From Bordetella parapertussis (GTDB lineage: Bacteria; Pseudomonadota; Gammaproteobacteria; Burkholderiales; Burkholderiaceae_B), in contig CAMBFI010000002.1 in assembly GCA_945865935.1 (NCBI GenBank), forward strand, positions 62,001 through 126,000: a stretch of DNA of 64,000 nt. The letters are read 5' to 3'. The notes under the pieces were generated by a model. The model was not told the DNA's origin and did not search any database. It saw nothing but the letters and a program-made list of their open reading frames with translations. Below, piece after piece: positions 51,246-63,500 of the stretch. A program made the translations under genes and the position numbers. Numbering within the stretch: position 1 is the first letter of the stretch; each line of letters begins with the position of its first letter.

Positions 51246-52265
51246 ATGAAATCTTTCTTTCACCCCAATCAGCAGCTGCATCATCCGACGACTTATTTTT
51301 CAAGGGGGCAGATGCGAGAACCCCAAGAAGTGCCGCAGCGCTCCACGCAAATACTGAAGGGTTTGGCGCAGCTGAACCTACCGGTGACCGAGCCAACGGA
51401 CGCAGGCATGGCACCGCTGCTTGCCGTGCATGATCCAAAATATTTGGACTTCCTACAGACCGCGCATCAAAGATGGAAGGAAGTCGGACAGGACTGGGGC
51501 GACGAGGTCATTCCCAATGTTTTTGTACGCGAGCCAAATGCGCTGCGTGGGATTCTGGGCGAGGCTGGCCGCTATTTAGCCGATGGCAGCGCACCCGTGG
51601 GTGCACATACCTGGACGTCCTCTTACTGGGGCGCTCAGTCCGCGATCGCCGCGACTAACGCGGTGCTTGCGGGTGACCCGAGCGCCTATGCACTATGCCG
51701 TCCGCCAGGACACCATACGCGCAAGGATGCCGCAGGCGGATTTTGCTACCTTAATAATGCCGCGATTGCGGCGCAGCTCTTACGCAGCAAGTACCAGCGC
51801 GTTGTGATCCTAGACACCGACATGCATCACGGCCAGGGCGTTCAAGAGATTTTTTACGGCCGCGAAGATGTGTTTTATATCTCTGTGCACGGGGACCCTA
51901 CTAATTTTTATCCCGCGACGGCTGGCTTTGATGACGAGCGCGGCACGATGCAAGGTGAAGGTTTCAACCTCAACCTCCCTATGCCACACGGCTCGTCTGA
52001 GAAAGTATTTTTCGAAAACGTTGACCGTGCGCTGAATGCTTTAGGCACATTCAAACCCGAGGCTCTGGTGTTTTCGCTCGGCTTTGATGTGTACAAAGAC
52101 GATCCTCAGTCCAAAGTCGCTGTCACCACAGAAGGCTTCGGTAAACTCGGCAAAGCAATTGCCGGGCTGGCACTACCGACCGTGATCGTTCAGGAAGGCG
52201 GCTACCACTACGAGACGCTTGCAATCAACACTGCAACATTTTTTCGTGGTTTCCTAAACAGATAG
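51246..52265 (+). CDS. Histone-deacetylase-family amidohydrolase (acetylpolyamine-type)
   Basis: 339 residues. Active-site motifs are intact: RPPGHHTRKDAAGGFCYLNNAAIAA (the paired histidines), VVILDTDMHHGQGVQEIFYGR (Zn ligands Asp and His), FSLGFDVYKDDP (third Zn ligand Asp) and the transition-state Tyr in EGGYHYE. Bacterial members deacetylate acetylpolyamines or other N-acetyl amides. ATG 51246 is used; a TTG three bases before adds one residue. It stands alone: 102 nt after the dioxygenase and followed by a gap with a promoter candidate for the next gene. Confidence 0.9.
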   Translation: MKSFFHPNQQLHHPTTYFSRGQMREPQEVPQRSTQILKGLAQLNLPVTEPTDAGMAPLLAVHDPKYLDFLQTAHQRWKEVGQDWGDEVIPNVFVREPNALRGILGEAGRYLADGSAPVGAHTWTSSYWGAQSAIAATNAVLAGDPSAYALCRPPGHHTRKDAAGGFCYLNNAAIAAQLLRSKYQRVVILDTDMHHGQGVQEIFYGREDVFYISVHGDPTNFYPATAGFDDERGTMQGEGFNLNLPMPHGSSEKVFFENVDRALNALGTFKPEALVFSLGFDVYKDDPQSKVAVTTEGFGKLGKAIAGLALPTVIVQEGGYHYETLAINTATFFRGFLNR

Positions 52266-52288
52266 CCTGCTGATTTAACCGCACCCGG

Positions 52289-52317
52289 TTCACATTATCA
52301 GCTAATTGGTGTACATT
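52289..52317 (+). promoter_or_regulatory. Candidate sigma-70 promoter of the outer-membrane protein gene
   Basis: TTCACA (52289-52294; 5 of 6 matches), 17-nt spacer, TACATT (52312-52317; 4 of 6). It overlaps a dyad GCTGAT (52269-52274) / ATCAGC (52297-52302) that encloses AACC/GGTT, which could be a terminator for the deacetylase gene or an operator. Confidence 0.45.
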
Positions 52318-52382
52318 ATTTCGCGGATAACAAGCATTCTATTTTGAAGTGCTTTGTAACGACCTCCCCTGAGACAGGTCCG

Positions 52383-53267
52383 ATGTTTCGATTAGTAGTC
52401 TTTTGCCTTCTGTTGATCCCCGCGCTAGCTCGCGCGATTGATCTTCAGCCCAACGATGTGGTTGCGCCGCCACCCGACAAGACGGTTGCGATGCTCTCAT
52501 ACCTTGGCACAGAGAACCGCACGTTCTATAGGAACGGCTCGGCTGTCTCAACACCATCACTACGAGACCCTCGGATTGAGTACAACACTGCCATTCTTCG
52601 TTTAGCTAGAACCTATTCGTTATTCGGCTTGCCCGCGCTCTCATTCGTTCAGGTGCCCTACAGCGATCTACAACTTGGCGGTTCGCTCTCACGCCTGCGT
52701 GGCGCGACCGGAGTCGCCGACGTCTCGCTTGCGACGGCAATTTGGCCCTATGCCAACCGAAATACGCGCACCTACCTCGGTTTGATGGGTTTCTTAACGT
52801 TCCCGACAGGCAATTACGCAAACGATCGGGCGTTTAACCTAGGAGAAAACCGCTACCGTCTTGATCTGCAGTTGGCCTTTCAAACGCCGATCGCAGGCGA
52901 TTTAGATGGCATGATCGCGGTCGACACGCGTTGGTATGGTGCAAACCGCAGCTGCGCGGCGGCCTGCTCTTCCGCGACAAACCTCACACTCAACCAAAAG
53001 CCTATTACAACGCTACAGCTAGGGCCTATCTATAAAATCAACCAAACCTTTACCGTCGGCGCGAGTTATTTTTATGTCAACGGCGGCGGCACCACAGTGA
53101 ACGGCATCTATCAAAATAATGAAATCAACACGCAACGGTTTCTTCTAAGCCTCCAAGCCTATACCAATGTCGGCAGATTTTCTTTGCAATACGGCCGAGA
53201 CATGGAAACCGCCAACGGTTTTTCGCAGAGCCGCTTGCTGGCGTTGCGCTACATGATCAGCTTTTAA
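52383..53267 (+). CDS. Outer-membrane beta-barrel protein (SphA/phenol-MetA-pathway transporter-like)
   Basis: 294 residues. The signal peptide is MFRLVVFCLLLIPALARA. The mature part alternates polar and hydrophobic strands, with GVADVSLATAIWPYANRNTRTYLGLMGFLTFPTGNY, GDLDGMIAVDTRWYG and a terminal Phe (ALRYMISF), all typical of this transporter-like barrel family. It probably lets hydrophobic or aromatic compounds cross the outer membrane. ATG 52383 is chosen because it begins the signal peptide and AGG is upstream; an earlier in-frame TTG at 52344 is less likely. It converges on ispB. Confidence 0.8.
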   Translation: MFRLVVFCLLLIPALARAIDLQPNDVVAPPPDKTVAMLSYLGTENRTFYRNGSAVSTPSLRDPRIEYNTAILRLARTYSLFGLPALSFVQVPYSDLQLGGSLSRLRGATGVADVSLATAIWPYANRNTRTYLGLMGFLTFPTGNYANDRAFNLGENRYRLDLQLAFQTPIAGDLDGMIAVDTRWYGANRSCAAACSSATNLTLNQKPITTLQLGPIYKINQTFTVGASYFYVNGGGTTVNGIYQNNEINTQRFLLSLQAYTNVGRFSLQYGRDMETANGFSQSRLLALRYMISF

Positions 53268-53338
53268 AATACTCCCACGTCCAACGTCATTTTCTGTTGA
53301 TATCCGGCCTTCGACAAGGCTGCAATCAAGACGCCGTT

Positions 53339-54307
53339 TTAACGATCCCGTTCTGTCGCAAATGTACAAAAAGAGAGCAAGGCAGATTTTGCCTCGGAGT
53401 CAGGCAAGGCCTTCAAGGCCTCTCGCGCCATGTCAGCCTCAGCAACCGCGCAGCGCTGAGCATGCTCGAGTGCACCCGTATCATGGATCGCTTGCGCAAC
53501 CGCATCGAAATCCGCCTCGCCTTTCTCAATAGCCTGCCTAACAAGCTCTCTTTGAGAGTGAGTACCAACTTCTATAACACGAATTAAGGGCAAAGTGGGC
53601 TTGCCTTCTCGTAGGTCATCGCCCACGTTTTTACCTAACGCCCCCACGTCACCACTGTAATCAAGTACATCGTCGACGAGCTGGAAAGCCGTCCCAATAT
53701 GCCGACCGTAAGCGGCAGCCGCTTCGCGTTGGGCGGGGGCTGCGCCCGCGAGTACCGCCCCCGCTTCGGCAGCAGCCTCGAACAGTTTGGCGGTTTTAAA
53801 CCGAACGACTTGCAAATAGCGTGCTTCAGAGACGTCCGGGTCATGGACATTCATCAACTGGAGCACCTCGCCTTCGGCGATCACTGTCGTGGCGCCCGAC
53901 ATAATCTGCATAATCCGCATGTCATCGATGTCGACCATCATCTCAAAAGCCCGGGAATACAGATAATCCCCCACTAAGACACTCGCAGCATTCCCAAACA
54001 CCGCATTGGCGGTGCTGCGCCCACGTCTTAGGGCCGATTCGTCGACGACGTCGTCGTGCAACAGGGTCGCCGTGTGGATAAATTCAACTACAGCAGCCAT
54101 CAGATGTTGGTGGTCCCCCCGGTACCCCAGGGCCTGAGCCACCAGCAAAACCAGGGCCGGGCGCATACGCTTGCCGCCCGCTCCAATAATGTAATCCCCG
54201 ATCGTGCGGATCAACACAACCTCGGAATTGAGGCGAGAACGGATCACGGCATCGACTTCAGCCATGTCTTTAGCCACGAGGGCCAGTAGATTTGAGAGCT
54301 TATGCAC
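53339..54307 (-). CDS. ispB: Polyprenyl (octaprenyl) diphosphate synthase
   Basis: 322 residues. First Asp-rich motif HDDVVDESALRRG (Asp85, Asp86, Asp89) and second FQLVDDVLDYSGD (near residue 215), with GGKRMRPALVLL near residue 45. It condenses isopentenyl diphosphate onto farnesyl diphosphate to build the ubiquinone side chain. The divergent arrangement with rplU-rpmA-obgE is the standard Burkholderiales/gamma-proteobacterial order and anchors the genome assignment. The shared ~95-bp gap holds the rplU promoter. Confidence 0.95.
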   Translation of the reverse strand: MHKLSNLLALVAKDMAEVDAVIRSRLNSEVVLIRTIGDYIIGAGGKRMRPALVLLVAQALGYRGDHQHLMAAVVEFIHTATLLHDDVVDESALRRGRSTANAVFGNAASVLVGDYLYSRAFEMMVDIDDMRIMQIMSGATTVIAEGEVLQLMNVHDPDVSEARYLQVVRFKTAKLFEAAAEAGAVLAGAAPAQREAAAAYGRHIGTAFQLVDDVLDYSGDVGALGKNVGDDLREGKPTLPLIRVIEVGTHSQRELVRQAIEKGEADFDAVAQAIHDTGALEHAQRCAVAEADMAREALKALPDSEAKSALLSFCTFATERDR

Positions 54308-54318
54308 AGGACTTTCTT

Positions 54319-54347
54319 TTGACTTTCAAGTGGTTAGACGCTATTAT
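54319..54347 (+). promoter_or_regulatory. Sigma-70 promoter of rplU-rpmA
   Basis: TTGACT (54319-54324), 17-nt spacer, TATTAT (54342-54347), a strong match expected of a ribosomal-protein gene. The leader before ATG 54403 contains a small hairpin CGGC-GTTTT-GCCG. Confidence 0.78.
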
Positions 54348-54402
54348 GTCTGGCTCGGCGTTTTGCCGGGATTCCATTTGCACTAAAACAAGAGGTTAAC
54401 CC

Positions 54403-54714
54403 ATGTACGCGGTCGTAAAAACTGGTGGCAAGCAGTATCGCATTGCTACTGGCGAAAAACTTAAAATAGAACAGATACCGGCAGACATTGGGCAAGAGAT
54501 TACGCTAGACCAGGTGCTATCCGTAGGCGAAGGTGACCAATTAAAGATTGGCACTCCGCTTGTGGCTGGCGCGGTGGTTAAAGCTACAGTTCTTGCGCAA
54601 GGACGCCATGCCAAGGTCACGATCTTCAAGATGCGTCGTCGCAAGCACTATCAGAAGCATCAGGGCCACCGTCAAAACTACACCGAGATTCTCATTGGTG
54701 AAATCACGGCTTAA
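54403..54714 (+). CDS. rplU: 50S ribosomal protein L21
   Basis: 103 residues, the usual length. [71 protein letters not shown] are unmistakable. It binds 23S rRNA in the large subunit. First gene of rplU-rpmA-obgE, 43 nt before rpmA, under the promoter at 54319. Confidence 0.98.
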   Translation: MYAVVKTGGKQYRIATGEKLKIEQIPADIGQEITLDQVLSVGEGDQLKIGTPLVAGAVVKATVLAQGRHAKVTIFKMRRRKHYQKHQGHRQNYTEILIGEITA

Positions 54715-54757
54715 TTGCCTGTTTCATCGAATCACGGAAAAGCACCAGGAGTAAAAA

Positions 54758-55018
54758 ATGGCACAGAAAAAAGGCGGGGGCTCTACCCGCAACGGTCGCG
54801 ACTCAGAATCGAAACGTCTAGGCGTGAAAGCCTACGGCGGCGAACTGATCCCGGCCGGTTCAATCATCGTGCGTCAGCGCGGCACGACGTTTCATCCCGG
54901 CACCAACGTTGGTATCGGCAAGGATCACACTCTTTATGCGTTAACCGACGGTCACGTTAAGTTTGCAGTCAAAGGCAAACTCAATAAGTCGACTGTTTCG
55001 ATTATCGCTGCAGAGTAA
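54758..55018 (+). CDS. rpmA: 50S ribosomal protein L27
   Basis: 86 residues. Begins [22 protein letters not shown] with [21 protein letters not shown], diagnostic for L27. Its N-terminal tail reaches the peptidyl-transferase centre. There is no extra N-terminal leader of the kind cleaved in Firmicutes. An intrinsic terminator follows 20 nt after the stop, separating it partly from obgE. Confidence 0.98.
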   Translation: MAQKKGGGSTRNGRDSESKRLGVKAYGGELIPAGSIIVRQRGTTFHPGTNVGIGKDHTLYALTDGHVKFAVKGKLNKSTVSIIAAE

Positions 55019-55033
55019 TCCGTAAGTCAGTCC

Positions 55034-55065
55034 AAAAAGCCCTGTCGCGAGCGGCAGGGCTTTTT
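55034..55065 (+). terminator. Intrinsic terminator between rpmA and obgE
   Basis: Stem AGCCCTGTCG (55038-55047) / CGGCAGGGCT (55052-55061) with one G-U pair and a 4-nt loop, then a T-run (55061-55065). Some read-through into obgE is likely since no separate promoter is obvious. Confidence 0.85.
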
Positions 55066-55083
55066 ATTTAACGGTAACAACCT

Positions 55084-56205
55084 ATGAAATTCGTCGACGA
55101 AGCCACTATTGAAGTCATTGCTGGGAAAGGCGGCAATGGTTCTCATAGCTTTCGCCGCGAGAAATTCATCCCAAAGGGTGGGCCAGACGGCGGCGATGGT
55201 GGCAAAGGCGGTAGCGTCTTTGCTGCGGCCGACCGCAATATCAACACCTTGATTGATTTTCGCTACGCACGCAAACATGTCGGTCGTAACGGCGAGCACG
55301 GTCGCGGAGCGGATCAGTATGGCGCAGCGGCTGATGACATCACGCTGCGCGTACCTGTCGGGACCATCATTTTTGACGCAGAGACGGGTGAAGAACTCTT
55401 CGACATGACGCGTCATGGCCAAAAGGTCGTGCTGGCTGCAGGCGGAGACGGCGGACTCGGCAACGTACACTTTAAGTCCAGCGTAAATCGTGCCCCTAAG
55501 CAGTGGACGCCTGGGAAAGAAGGCGAACACCGACGCTTACGCATGGAACTAAAAGTTCTGGCGGACGTCGGCTTGCTTGGCATGCCCAACGCAGGCAAAT
55601 CGACGCTCATCAGCCGCATCTCAAACGCAAAGCCCAAGATCGCTGACTATCCGTTCACCACGCTGCACCCAAACCTCGGCGTCGTCCGGACTTCCGAGTC
55701 GCGCAGCTTTGTGGTGGCGGATATTCCTGGTTTGATCGAAGGCGCTTCGGAGGGCGCAGGGCTGGGGCATCTATTTTTACGGCACTTATCGCGCACTCGC
55801 ATTTTGTTGCACGTTGTCGACGTCTCTTCGCACGACCCCGATGAGGACGCGGTCTCACGTGCAGTGGGCGAGGCGCGCGCCATTGTCGAAGAATTGCGTC
55901 TGTATGACGAAACGCTCCACAGCAAACCACGCTGGCTCGTACTGAACAAGCTAGACATGGTGCCCAACCCAGATGAAGTGAAAAAACGCTTCTGCAAAGA
56001 ATACAAATGGAAAGGGCCTGTGTATGCGATCTCCGCTTTGTCGGGGGATGGCACGCAGCAACTGATCTGGGATTTGCAAGATGCAATCGATGCGTATCGC
56101 CAAGAAGACAATATCGCAGAAGATAAAGCAGACGGCACCTATGTTGCTGAAGATCCGCGTTTTGACGAAACCCGCAGCGCCGGGCCAGCACCCAACACTG
56201 ACTAA
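55084..56205 (+). CDS. obgE: Obg/CgtA ribosome-associated GTPase
   Basis: 373 residues. Glycine-rich Obg domain (residues 1-155: [12 protein letters not shown] and [16 protein letters not shown]) precedes the GTPase domain: P-loop GMPNAGKS at 166-173, switch [18 protein letters not shown], and NKLD. It acts in large-subunit assembly and the stringent response. It starts 65 nt after rpmA and precedes proB by 15 nt. The C-terminal tail is acidic. Confidence 0.97.
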   Translation: MKFVDEATIEVIAGKGGNGSHSFRREKFIPKGGPDGGDGGKGGSVFAAADRNINTLIDFRYARKHVGRNGEHGRGADQYGAAADDITLRVPVGTIIFDAETGEELFDMTRHGQKVVLAAGGDGGLGNVHFKSSVNRAPKQWTPGKEGEHRRLRMELKVLADVGLLGMPNAGKSTLISRISNAKPKIADYPFTTLHPNLGVVRTSESRSFVVADIPGLIEGASEGAGLGHLFLRHLSRTRILLHVVDVSSHDPDEDAVSRAVGEARAIVEELRLYDETLHSKPRWLVLNKLDMVPNPDEVKKRFCKEYKWKGPVYAISALSGDGTQQLIWDLQDAIDAYRQEDNIAEDKADGTYVAEDPRFDETRSAGPAPNTD

Positions 56206-56220
56206 CCATCGTCACCCGCC

Positions 56221-57360
56221 ATGACCGCCTCTCCCGCTCAAGTCTCTGTCATTGCTTCGGCCTCCCGCATCGTGTCTAAGGTGGGCTCTTCCCTTGTCAC
56301 GAACGATGGCAAAGGCTTAGATCGTGAAGCCGTTGCACAATGGGCTGGACAGATCGCCGCCTTGCGACAGCAGGGTAAGCAAGTTGTGCTGGTATCAAGC
56401 GGCGCAATTGCCGAGGGAATGGCGCGTCTCGGTTGGGACAAGCGCCCGACCTCGATGCACGAACTGCAAGCCGCAGCAGCCGTTGGCCAAATGGGCTTGG
56501 CTCAGGCTTACGAGGTCGCCTTTGCTAAACATAATCTTCGTACCGCACAAATTCTGCTCACGCACGAAGACCTCGCGAATCGCCAGAGGTATCTGAATGC
56601 GCGCTCGACGCTCTTCGCGTTGCTGCGCCTGGGTGTCGTGCCTATCGTCAACGAAAACGATACCGTCGCGACGGACGAAATCGCGGTGGGCGACAACGAC
56701 ACGCTCGGTGCTTTGGTCACCAATCTGATTGAAGCGGATGCCCTCATCATCCTGACTGATCAACGCGGCCTATACGACTCTGACCCTCGTAAAAATCCAA
56801 ACGCTCAATTTGTAGCCCATGCGCGTGCAGGCGATTTAAACCTAGAAGCCATGGCGGGCGGCACCGGTTCAGGTATCGGCAAAGGCGGCATGCTGACCAA
56901 GATTTTGGCGGCAAAACGCGCTGCGCGCAGCGGTGCGCATACTGTCATCGCATCGGGACGCGAGCCGGACGTGATGGTTCGTCTGGCGGCGGGCGAATGC
57001 ATCGGCTCGGAACTGCGGGCTGAGTTACCCGTTCTGTCGGCCCGAAAACAATGGATGGCCGATCACCTCAGGTTGCGCGGCAAGCTGATTCTTGATGCTG
57101 GCGCAACAAAAGCCCTGCTCGAAGAGGGCAAAAGCTTATTGCCGATCGGGGTTAAAGAGGTCCAGGGTGAATTCGAGACGGGTGACGTCGTCGCCTGCAT
57201 CGACCCGACAGGCAAAGAGTGCGCTCGGGGCCTGGTGAACTACTCAGCCTCGGATACCCGACGTATCATGGGGCAACCCTCGTCCAAAATCGCGGACATT
57301 CTGGGTAGCGTGGCAGAGACAGAACTGATGCACCGCGACAATCTGATCATTCTTGACTGA
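56221..57360 (+). CDS. proB: Glutamate 5-kinase
   Basis: 379 residues. Amino-acid-kinase domain: [72 protein letters not shown]-terminal PUA domain (about 285-370: [27 protein letters not shown]). It phosphorylates glutamate in proline synthesis and is typically inhibited by proline. Follows obgE by 15 nt, as is common in Betaproteobacteria. Downstream is the thiC riboswitch. Confidence 0.97.
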   Translation: MTASPAQVSVIASASRIVSKVGSSLVTNDGKGLDREAVAQWAGQIAALRQQGKQVVLVSSGAIAEGMARLGWDKRPTSMHELQAAAAVGQMGLAQAYEVAFAKHNLRTAQILLTHEDLANRQRYLNARSTLFALLRLGVVPIVNENDTVATDEIAVGDNDTLGALVTNLIEADALIILTDQRGLYDSDPRKNPNAQFVAHARAGDLNLEAMAGGTGSGIGKGGMLTKILAAKRAARSGAHTVIASGREPDVMVRLAAGECIGSELRAELPVLSARKQWMADHLRLRGKLILDAGATKALLEEGKSLLPIGVKEVQGEFETGDVVACIDPTGKECARGLVNYSASDTRRIMGQPSSKIADILGSVAETELMHRDNLIILD

Positions 57361-57415
57361 GTTCTAAGGGGTTCTCCTCCCAAACGGAGCAAGAAGCCCT
57401 ATACTTTGCACCATT

Positions 57416-57495
57416 ATGCGGGGGTACTTGGTAAGTCGCCAGGTTGAGAGAGTCCCTTCGTACCAGTACGGATAATGCCGATGCTGGGAGCGCAT
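57416..57495 (+). promoter_or_regulatory. Thiamine pyrophosphate (TPP) riboswitch aptamer
   Basis: The thi-box core is clear: P1 ATGCG (57416-57420) with CGCAT (57491-57495), GGGGT (57421-57425), the conserved TGAGA (57445-57449), and GGATAATGCC (57470-57479). This agrees with the Rfam THI element layout. A TATACT at 57400-57405 could be the -10 of its promoter, placing the start just before P1. It controls thiC at 57554. Confidence 0.93.
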
Positions 57496-57514
57496 TTCGG
57501 TAAAGCCGGAATAG

Positions 57515-59467
<1,953 letters not shown>

Positions 59468-59488
59468 CTGAGCAAACTAGACCTAACG

Positions 59489-60583
59489 ATGTCAACGACC
59501 AGACTGTCCCTCGTCAATGCCGCAAAAGGCATTGGCTGTCTGGTCATTGTCATCCACCACCTGGCCGTGTATGGACCGATGTCTGAAGTGATCGGTGCTC
59601 AGTACCCAAAACTGATCGAAGCACTGATTGTCTACGGCAAACTTGCGGTACAAATGTTTTTTGTCTTCGGCGGATACTTTGTCGCGGCACAAATGGCCCC
59701 TCGGGCTGCGCCGATTGCGCTAGAGGTCCCCGCCCTAGTCTGGAAGCGCTACAAACGGCTCATTACGCCCTTTCTATTTGCCGTGACACTGGCAGCGCTC
59801 ATTACGGCGCTTGTGCGCCCCTGGTTTATCCATGACTCACTGTCGGCCGCTCCAACCTTTGGTCAATTGCTTGCACACGTTTTTTTACTCTATGACTTGA
59901 TTGGTTTGGAAGCGCTTTCGGCAGGGGTTTGGTATGTCGCGATTGATTTTCAACTGTTTGCCTTGACGGCGATTTTTACCGCGCTATGCTGGCGAATGCC
60001 TGCGGGTCTGCAACGCGTTTACCCACTGATCATTATTGCGCTCACGGCCTTTTCTCTTTGGGTGCTGAACCGCAATGACGCCCTCGAGGCCTATGCACCA
60101 TTTTTCTTTGGTTATTACGGTTTGGGCGTGCTGGCCTATTGGACAGCGCACACACGCTTAGGTCGGTTTGGGCTTGTATTGATCGCGCTGCTTGGTGTGG
60201 TGGCGTTATGGCTAGAGTTTCGCAAAGCGGTCGCGACCGCCACGATCACGGCCTTGCTGCTAGCGCTTGCCGATCTACGCGGTCGACTCGAACACTGGGG
60301 TGATCACCCCGCACTGAACTGGCTGGGCGAGCGCTCTTACTCAATTTTTTTAATTCACTACGGCATCTGCATTGGCATCAATGCGCTGTGGAGTCTCTGG
60401 TTCCCGACCGGCCTGTGGATCAATGGGGCGGGTGTCGTTGTCGCGGTTGGCCTATCTTTAGCGGCGGGCGCCTTACTGTACCGCTTCGTCGAAACACGCA
60501 ACAATGCGTTGGGCCTTAACGCACGAACAGGATTTCTGGTGGCGGCAGTCGCCCTCACCTTGGTGCTTGAGCGATCTATCTAA
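59489..60583 (+). CDS. Membrane acyltransferase (acyltransferase 3 family)
   Basis: 364 residues, about ten hydrophobic helices. The N-terminal GIGCLVIVIHHLAVYG carries the His of the acyltransferase-3 family, followed by QMFFVFGGYFVAAQM and a periplasmic/inner-leaflet loop; late NWLGERSYSIFLIHYG is the characteristic closing motif. Such proteins O-acylate (acetylate or succinylate) surface glycans, glucans or other lipids. It follows thiC by 21 nt and may share its transcript, though no link to thiamine is known. It converges on metH with a 6-nt gap. Confidence 0.8.
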   Translation: MSTTRLSLVNAAKGIGCLVIVIHHLAVYGPMSEVIGAQYPKLIEALIVYGKLAVQMFFVFGGYFVAAQMAPRAAPIALEVPALVWKRYKRLITPFLFAVTLAALITALVRPWFIHDSLSAAPTFGQLLAHVFLLYDLIGLEALSAGVWYVAIDFQLFALTAIFTALCWRMPAGLQRVYPLIIIALTAFSLWVLNRNDALEAYAPFFFGYYGLGVLAYWTAHTRLGRFGLVLIALLGVVALWLEFRKAVATATITALLLALADLRGRLEHWGDHPALNWLGERSYSIFLIHYGICIGINALWSLWFPTGLWINGAGVVVAVGLSLAAGALLYRFVETRNNALGLNARTGFLVAAVALTLVLERSI

Positions 60584-60589
60584 GGCCAG

Positions 60590-63500
60590 TTAGCCTAAGT
60601 TAGGCGCCAAGGTCCGTTTGACATCTTTCTCGTTACGCCCAGAACGCTTCACGTAATCCTCGACTTGATCCTCACCGATCGGGCCCACGCTGAAGTACTG
60701 CGACTGTGGATGACTAAAATAAAATCCTGACACACTCGCCGCGGGATGCATCGCGTAACTTTCCGTCAGCATCATCCCGATGTCTGCGCCATCGAGCACC
60801 TCAAACATCTCGCGCTTGACCACATGCTCCGGACAAGCAGGATAACCTGGTGCAGGTCGAATGCCCACGTACTGCTCTTTGATCATCTGCTCGTTCGTAA
60901 GCGCTTCATTTGCCGCGTAACCCCACAAGTCTTGACGTACCCGCGCATGGAGCGCTTCAGCAAATGCCTCAGCCATGCGGTCAGCTAACGACTTGAACAT
61001 AATGGAAGAGTAATCGTCGTTTGCACGTTCAAACTCTTGCTCTTTCTTATCGATGCCGATTCCAGCGGTGACAGCAAACAGACCGATGTAGTCCAACACA
61101 CCCGAGGATTTAGGTGCGATGAAGTCCGCTAAACATTTGTTTTCAACGCCTTCGCGCTTAATGCCTTGTTGGCGCAGCCCGCGCCAGGTGAACAAAACCT
61201 TCTCGCGCGTTTCGTCTTGATAAATCTCGATATCGTCATCGTTGACAGTATTCGCCGGGTAAAAAGCGATCACCCCATTTGCCGTCAGCCAACGCCCATC
61301 GATCATCCGCTTAAGCATCGCCTGACCATCAATATGGACTTTACGCGCCTGCTCACCCACGACATGATCATCAAGGATGGCCGGAAACTGGCCAAACAAA
61401 CTCCAGGTTTGAAAGAACGGCGTCCAGTCAATAAAACGAGCCAGCTCCGCCAAATCAAAGTTCTTGAATGTGCGACGTCCAATAAATTTTGGGCGGGGTG
61501 GCTGGTAGGTAGACCACTCAATCGCTGGTTTGGCTGCGCGCGCATCCATCATGGACATCAAGGGTGCGATCTGACGATTAGCATAGCGACGACGCACGTC
61601 TTCGTACTCAACGGCCAATTCATCGAGATAGGTATTCGCCGTTTCAGACATCAGGTTCTGCGCAACGCCAACCGAGCGGCTTGCGTCCGGAACATATATA
61701 ACAGGGCCTTCGTAGTGCGGGGCAATCTTAACGGCGGTATGTACCCTGCTGGTCGTTGCGCCACCAATCATGAGGGGGGTCTTGCGGCTTCGAAAGTATT
61801 CGTCCCGCTGCATTTCACTGGCCACGTATGCCATTTCTTCAAGGCTAGGGGTAATGAGTCCAGACAAACCAATCACATCAGCCTTCTCGGCCTTGGCGCG
61901 TGCCAGAATCTCTGCTGCCGGAACCATGACGCCCATATTGACGACTTCGAAGTTGTTGCACTGAAGCACAACGGTGACAATATTTTTACCAATGTCGTGC
62001 ACATCGCCTTTGACGGTCGCAATCACGATCTTGCCTTTGGCACGAACGTCGCCCCCGGCCGCGGCAATTAATTTTTTCTCTTCTTCGATGAAGGGGACGA
62101 GATGTCCAACGGCTTGCTTCATCACACGGGCAGATTTAACAACCTGCGGCAAGAACATTTTGCCTTCACCGAACAAATCGCCGACGATATTCATACCATC
62201 CATCAGAGGGCCTTCGATGACCTCAATGGGTCGGCCGCCACGGTCAGCGATTTGCTGACGAATCTCTTCGGTGTCCTCAATAATGAATTGCGTATTGCCA
62301 TGGACCATCGCATGCGCGAGTCGTTTTTCAACGGCCTGCTCTCGCCAAGTGAGGTCTTCTTCACGCTTGGTGCCTGAACCCTTAACGGAGTCCGCAAAAG
62401 CAACCAAGCGCTCGGTCGGTGTGCGTGTGTCGGTTGGGTCTGTGTGTCCGACCGGCTGAGCGCGATCGAGCACCACGTCTTCCACGAGATCGCGTAATGC
62501 AGGAGGCAGTTCCGCATATACGCCCAACTGGCCGGCATTGACGATACCCATCGTCATGCCCTCGCGGATGGCGTAATACAGAAAAGCTGTGTGAATCGCT
62601 TCTCGCATCGGCTCGTTGCCGCGAAACGAAAAGCTTACGTTTGATACGCCACCGGAGATGCGCGCGTGCCGTAACGACGCACGGATCCATTTCGTCGATT
62701 CGATGAAATCCACCGCATAGTGGTTATGCTCATCAATGCCCGTTGCAATCGCGAAAACGTTTGGATCAAAAATAATATCTTCTGGAGGAAAGCCCACAAC
62801 ATCGACCAGCAGACGGTAAGCGCGCGTACAGATTTCTTTGCGGCGCTCAAGCGTATCGGCCTGACCTTTTTCGTCAAAAGCCATGACTACTGCGGCTGCG
62901 CCGTAGCGGCGACATAGCTGCGCTTGTTTCAGGAAGGGCTCTTCGCCCTCCTTGAGCGAAATCGAATTGACAATCGACTTACCCTGCACACACTTGAGGC
63001 CTGTTTCGATCACCGACCACTTCGAGCTGTCGATCATGACCGGCACGCGTGCAATATCGGGCTCAGACGCAATCAGGTTTAAGAACCTGTGCATGCAAGC
63101 CAACGAATCCAACATGGCTTCATCCATGTTGATATCGATAATCTGTGCACCGCTTTCGACTTGTTGGCGCGCGACAGCAACCGCTTCGTCGTATTTCTCT
63201 TCGCGAATCAGTCGTGCAAACATTTTGCTGCCGGTCACGTTGGTACGCTCACCGACGTTAACAAACAGCGAAGAGTCATCAATATTTAAGGCTTCGAGCC
63301 CGGACAGTCTTGTTTTGACTGCGATGTCTGGCACGACACGAATCGGACACACACACACTTTCGCTGCAATCGCCGCAATGTGCTCAGGCGTCGTGCCGCA
63401 ACACCCGCCCACCATATTGACGAAACCTGCGCGCGCAAACTCTTCAAGCAAGCTCGAGGTATCGGCGGGCGTCTCATCAAAACCCGTCTCGCTCATGGGG

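Noticed and set aside
61166-62071. 301-codon open frame opposite metH
   Set aside because: It is antisense to a well-conserved B12-binding/activation region of metH; its translation shows no family pattern and is rich in His, Arg and Cys as expected for a shadow frame.
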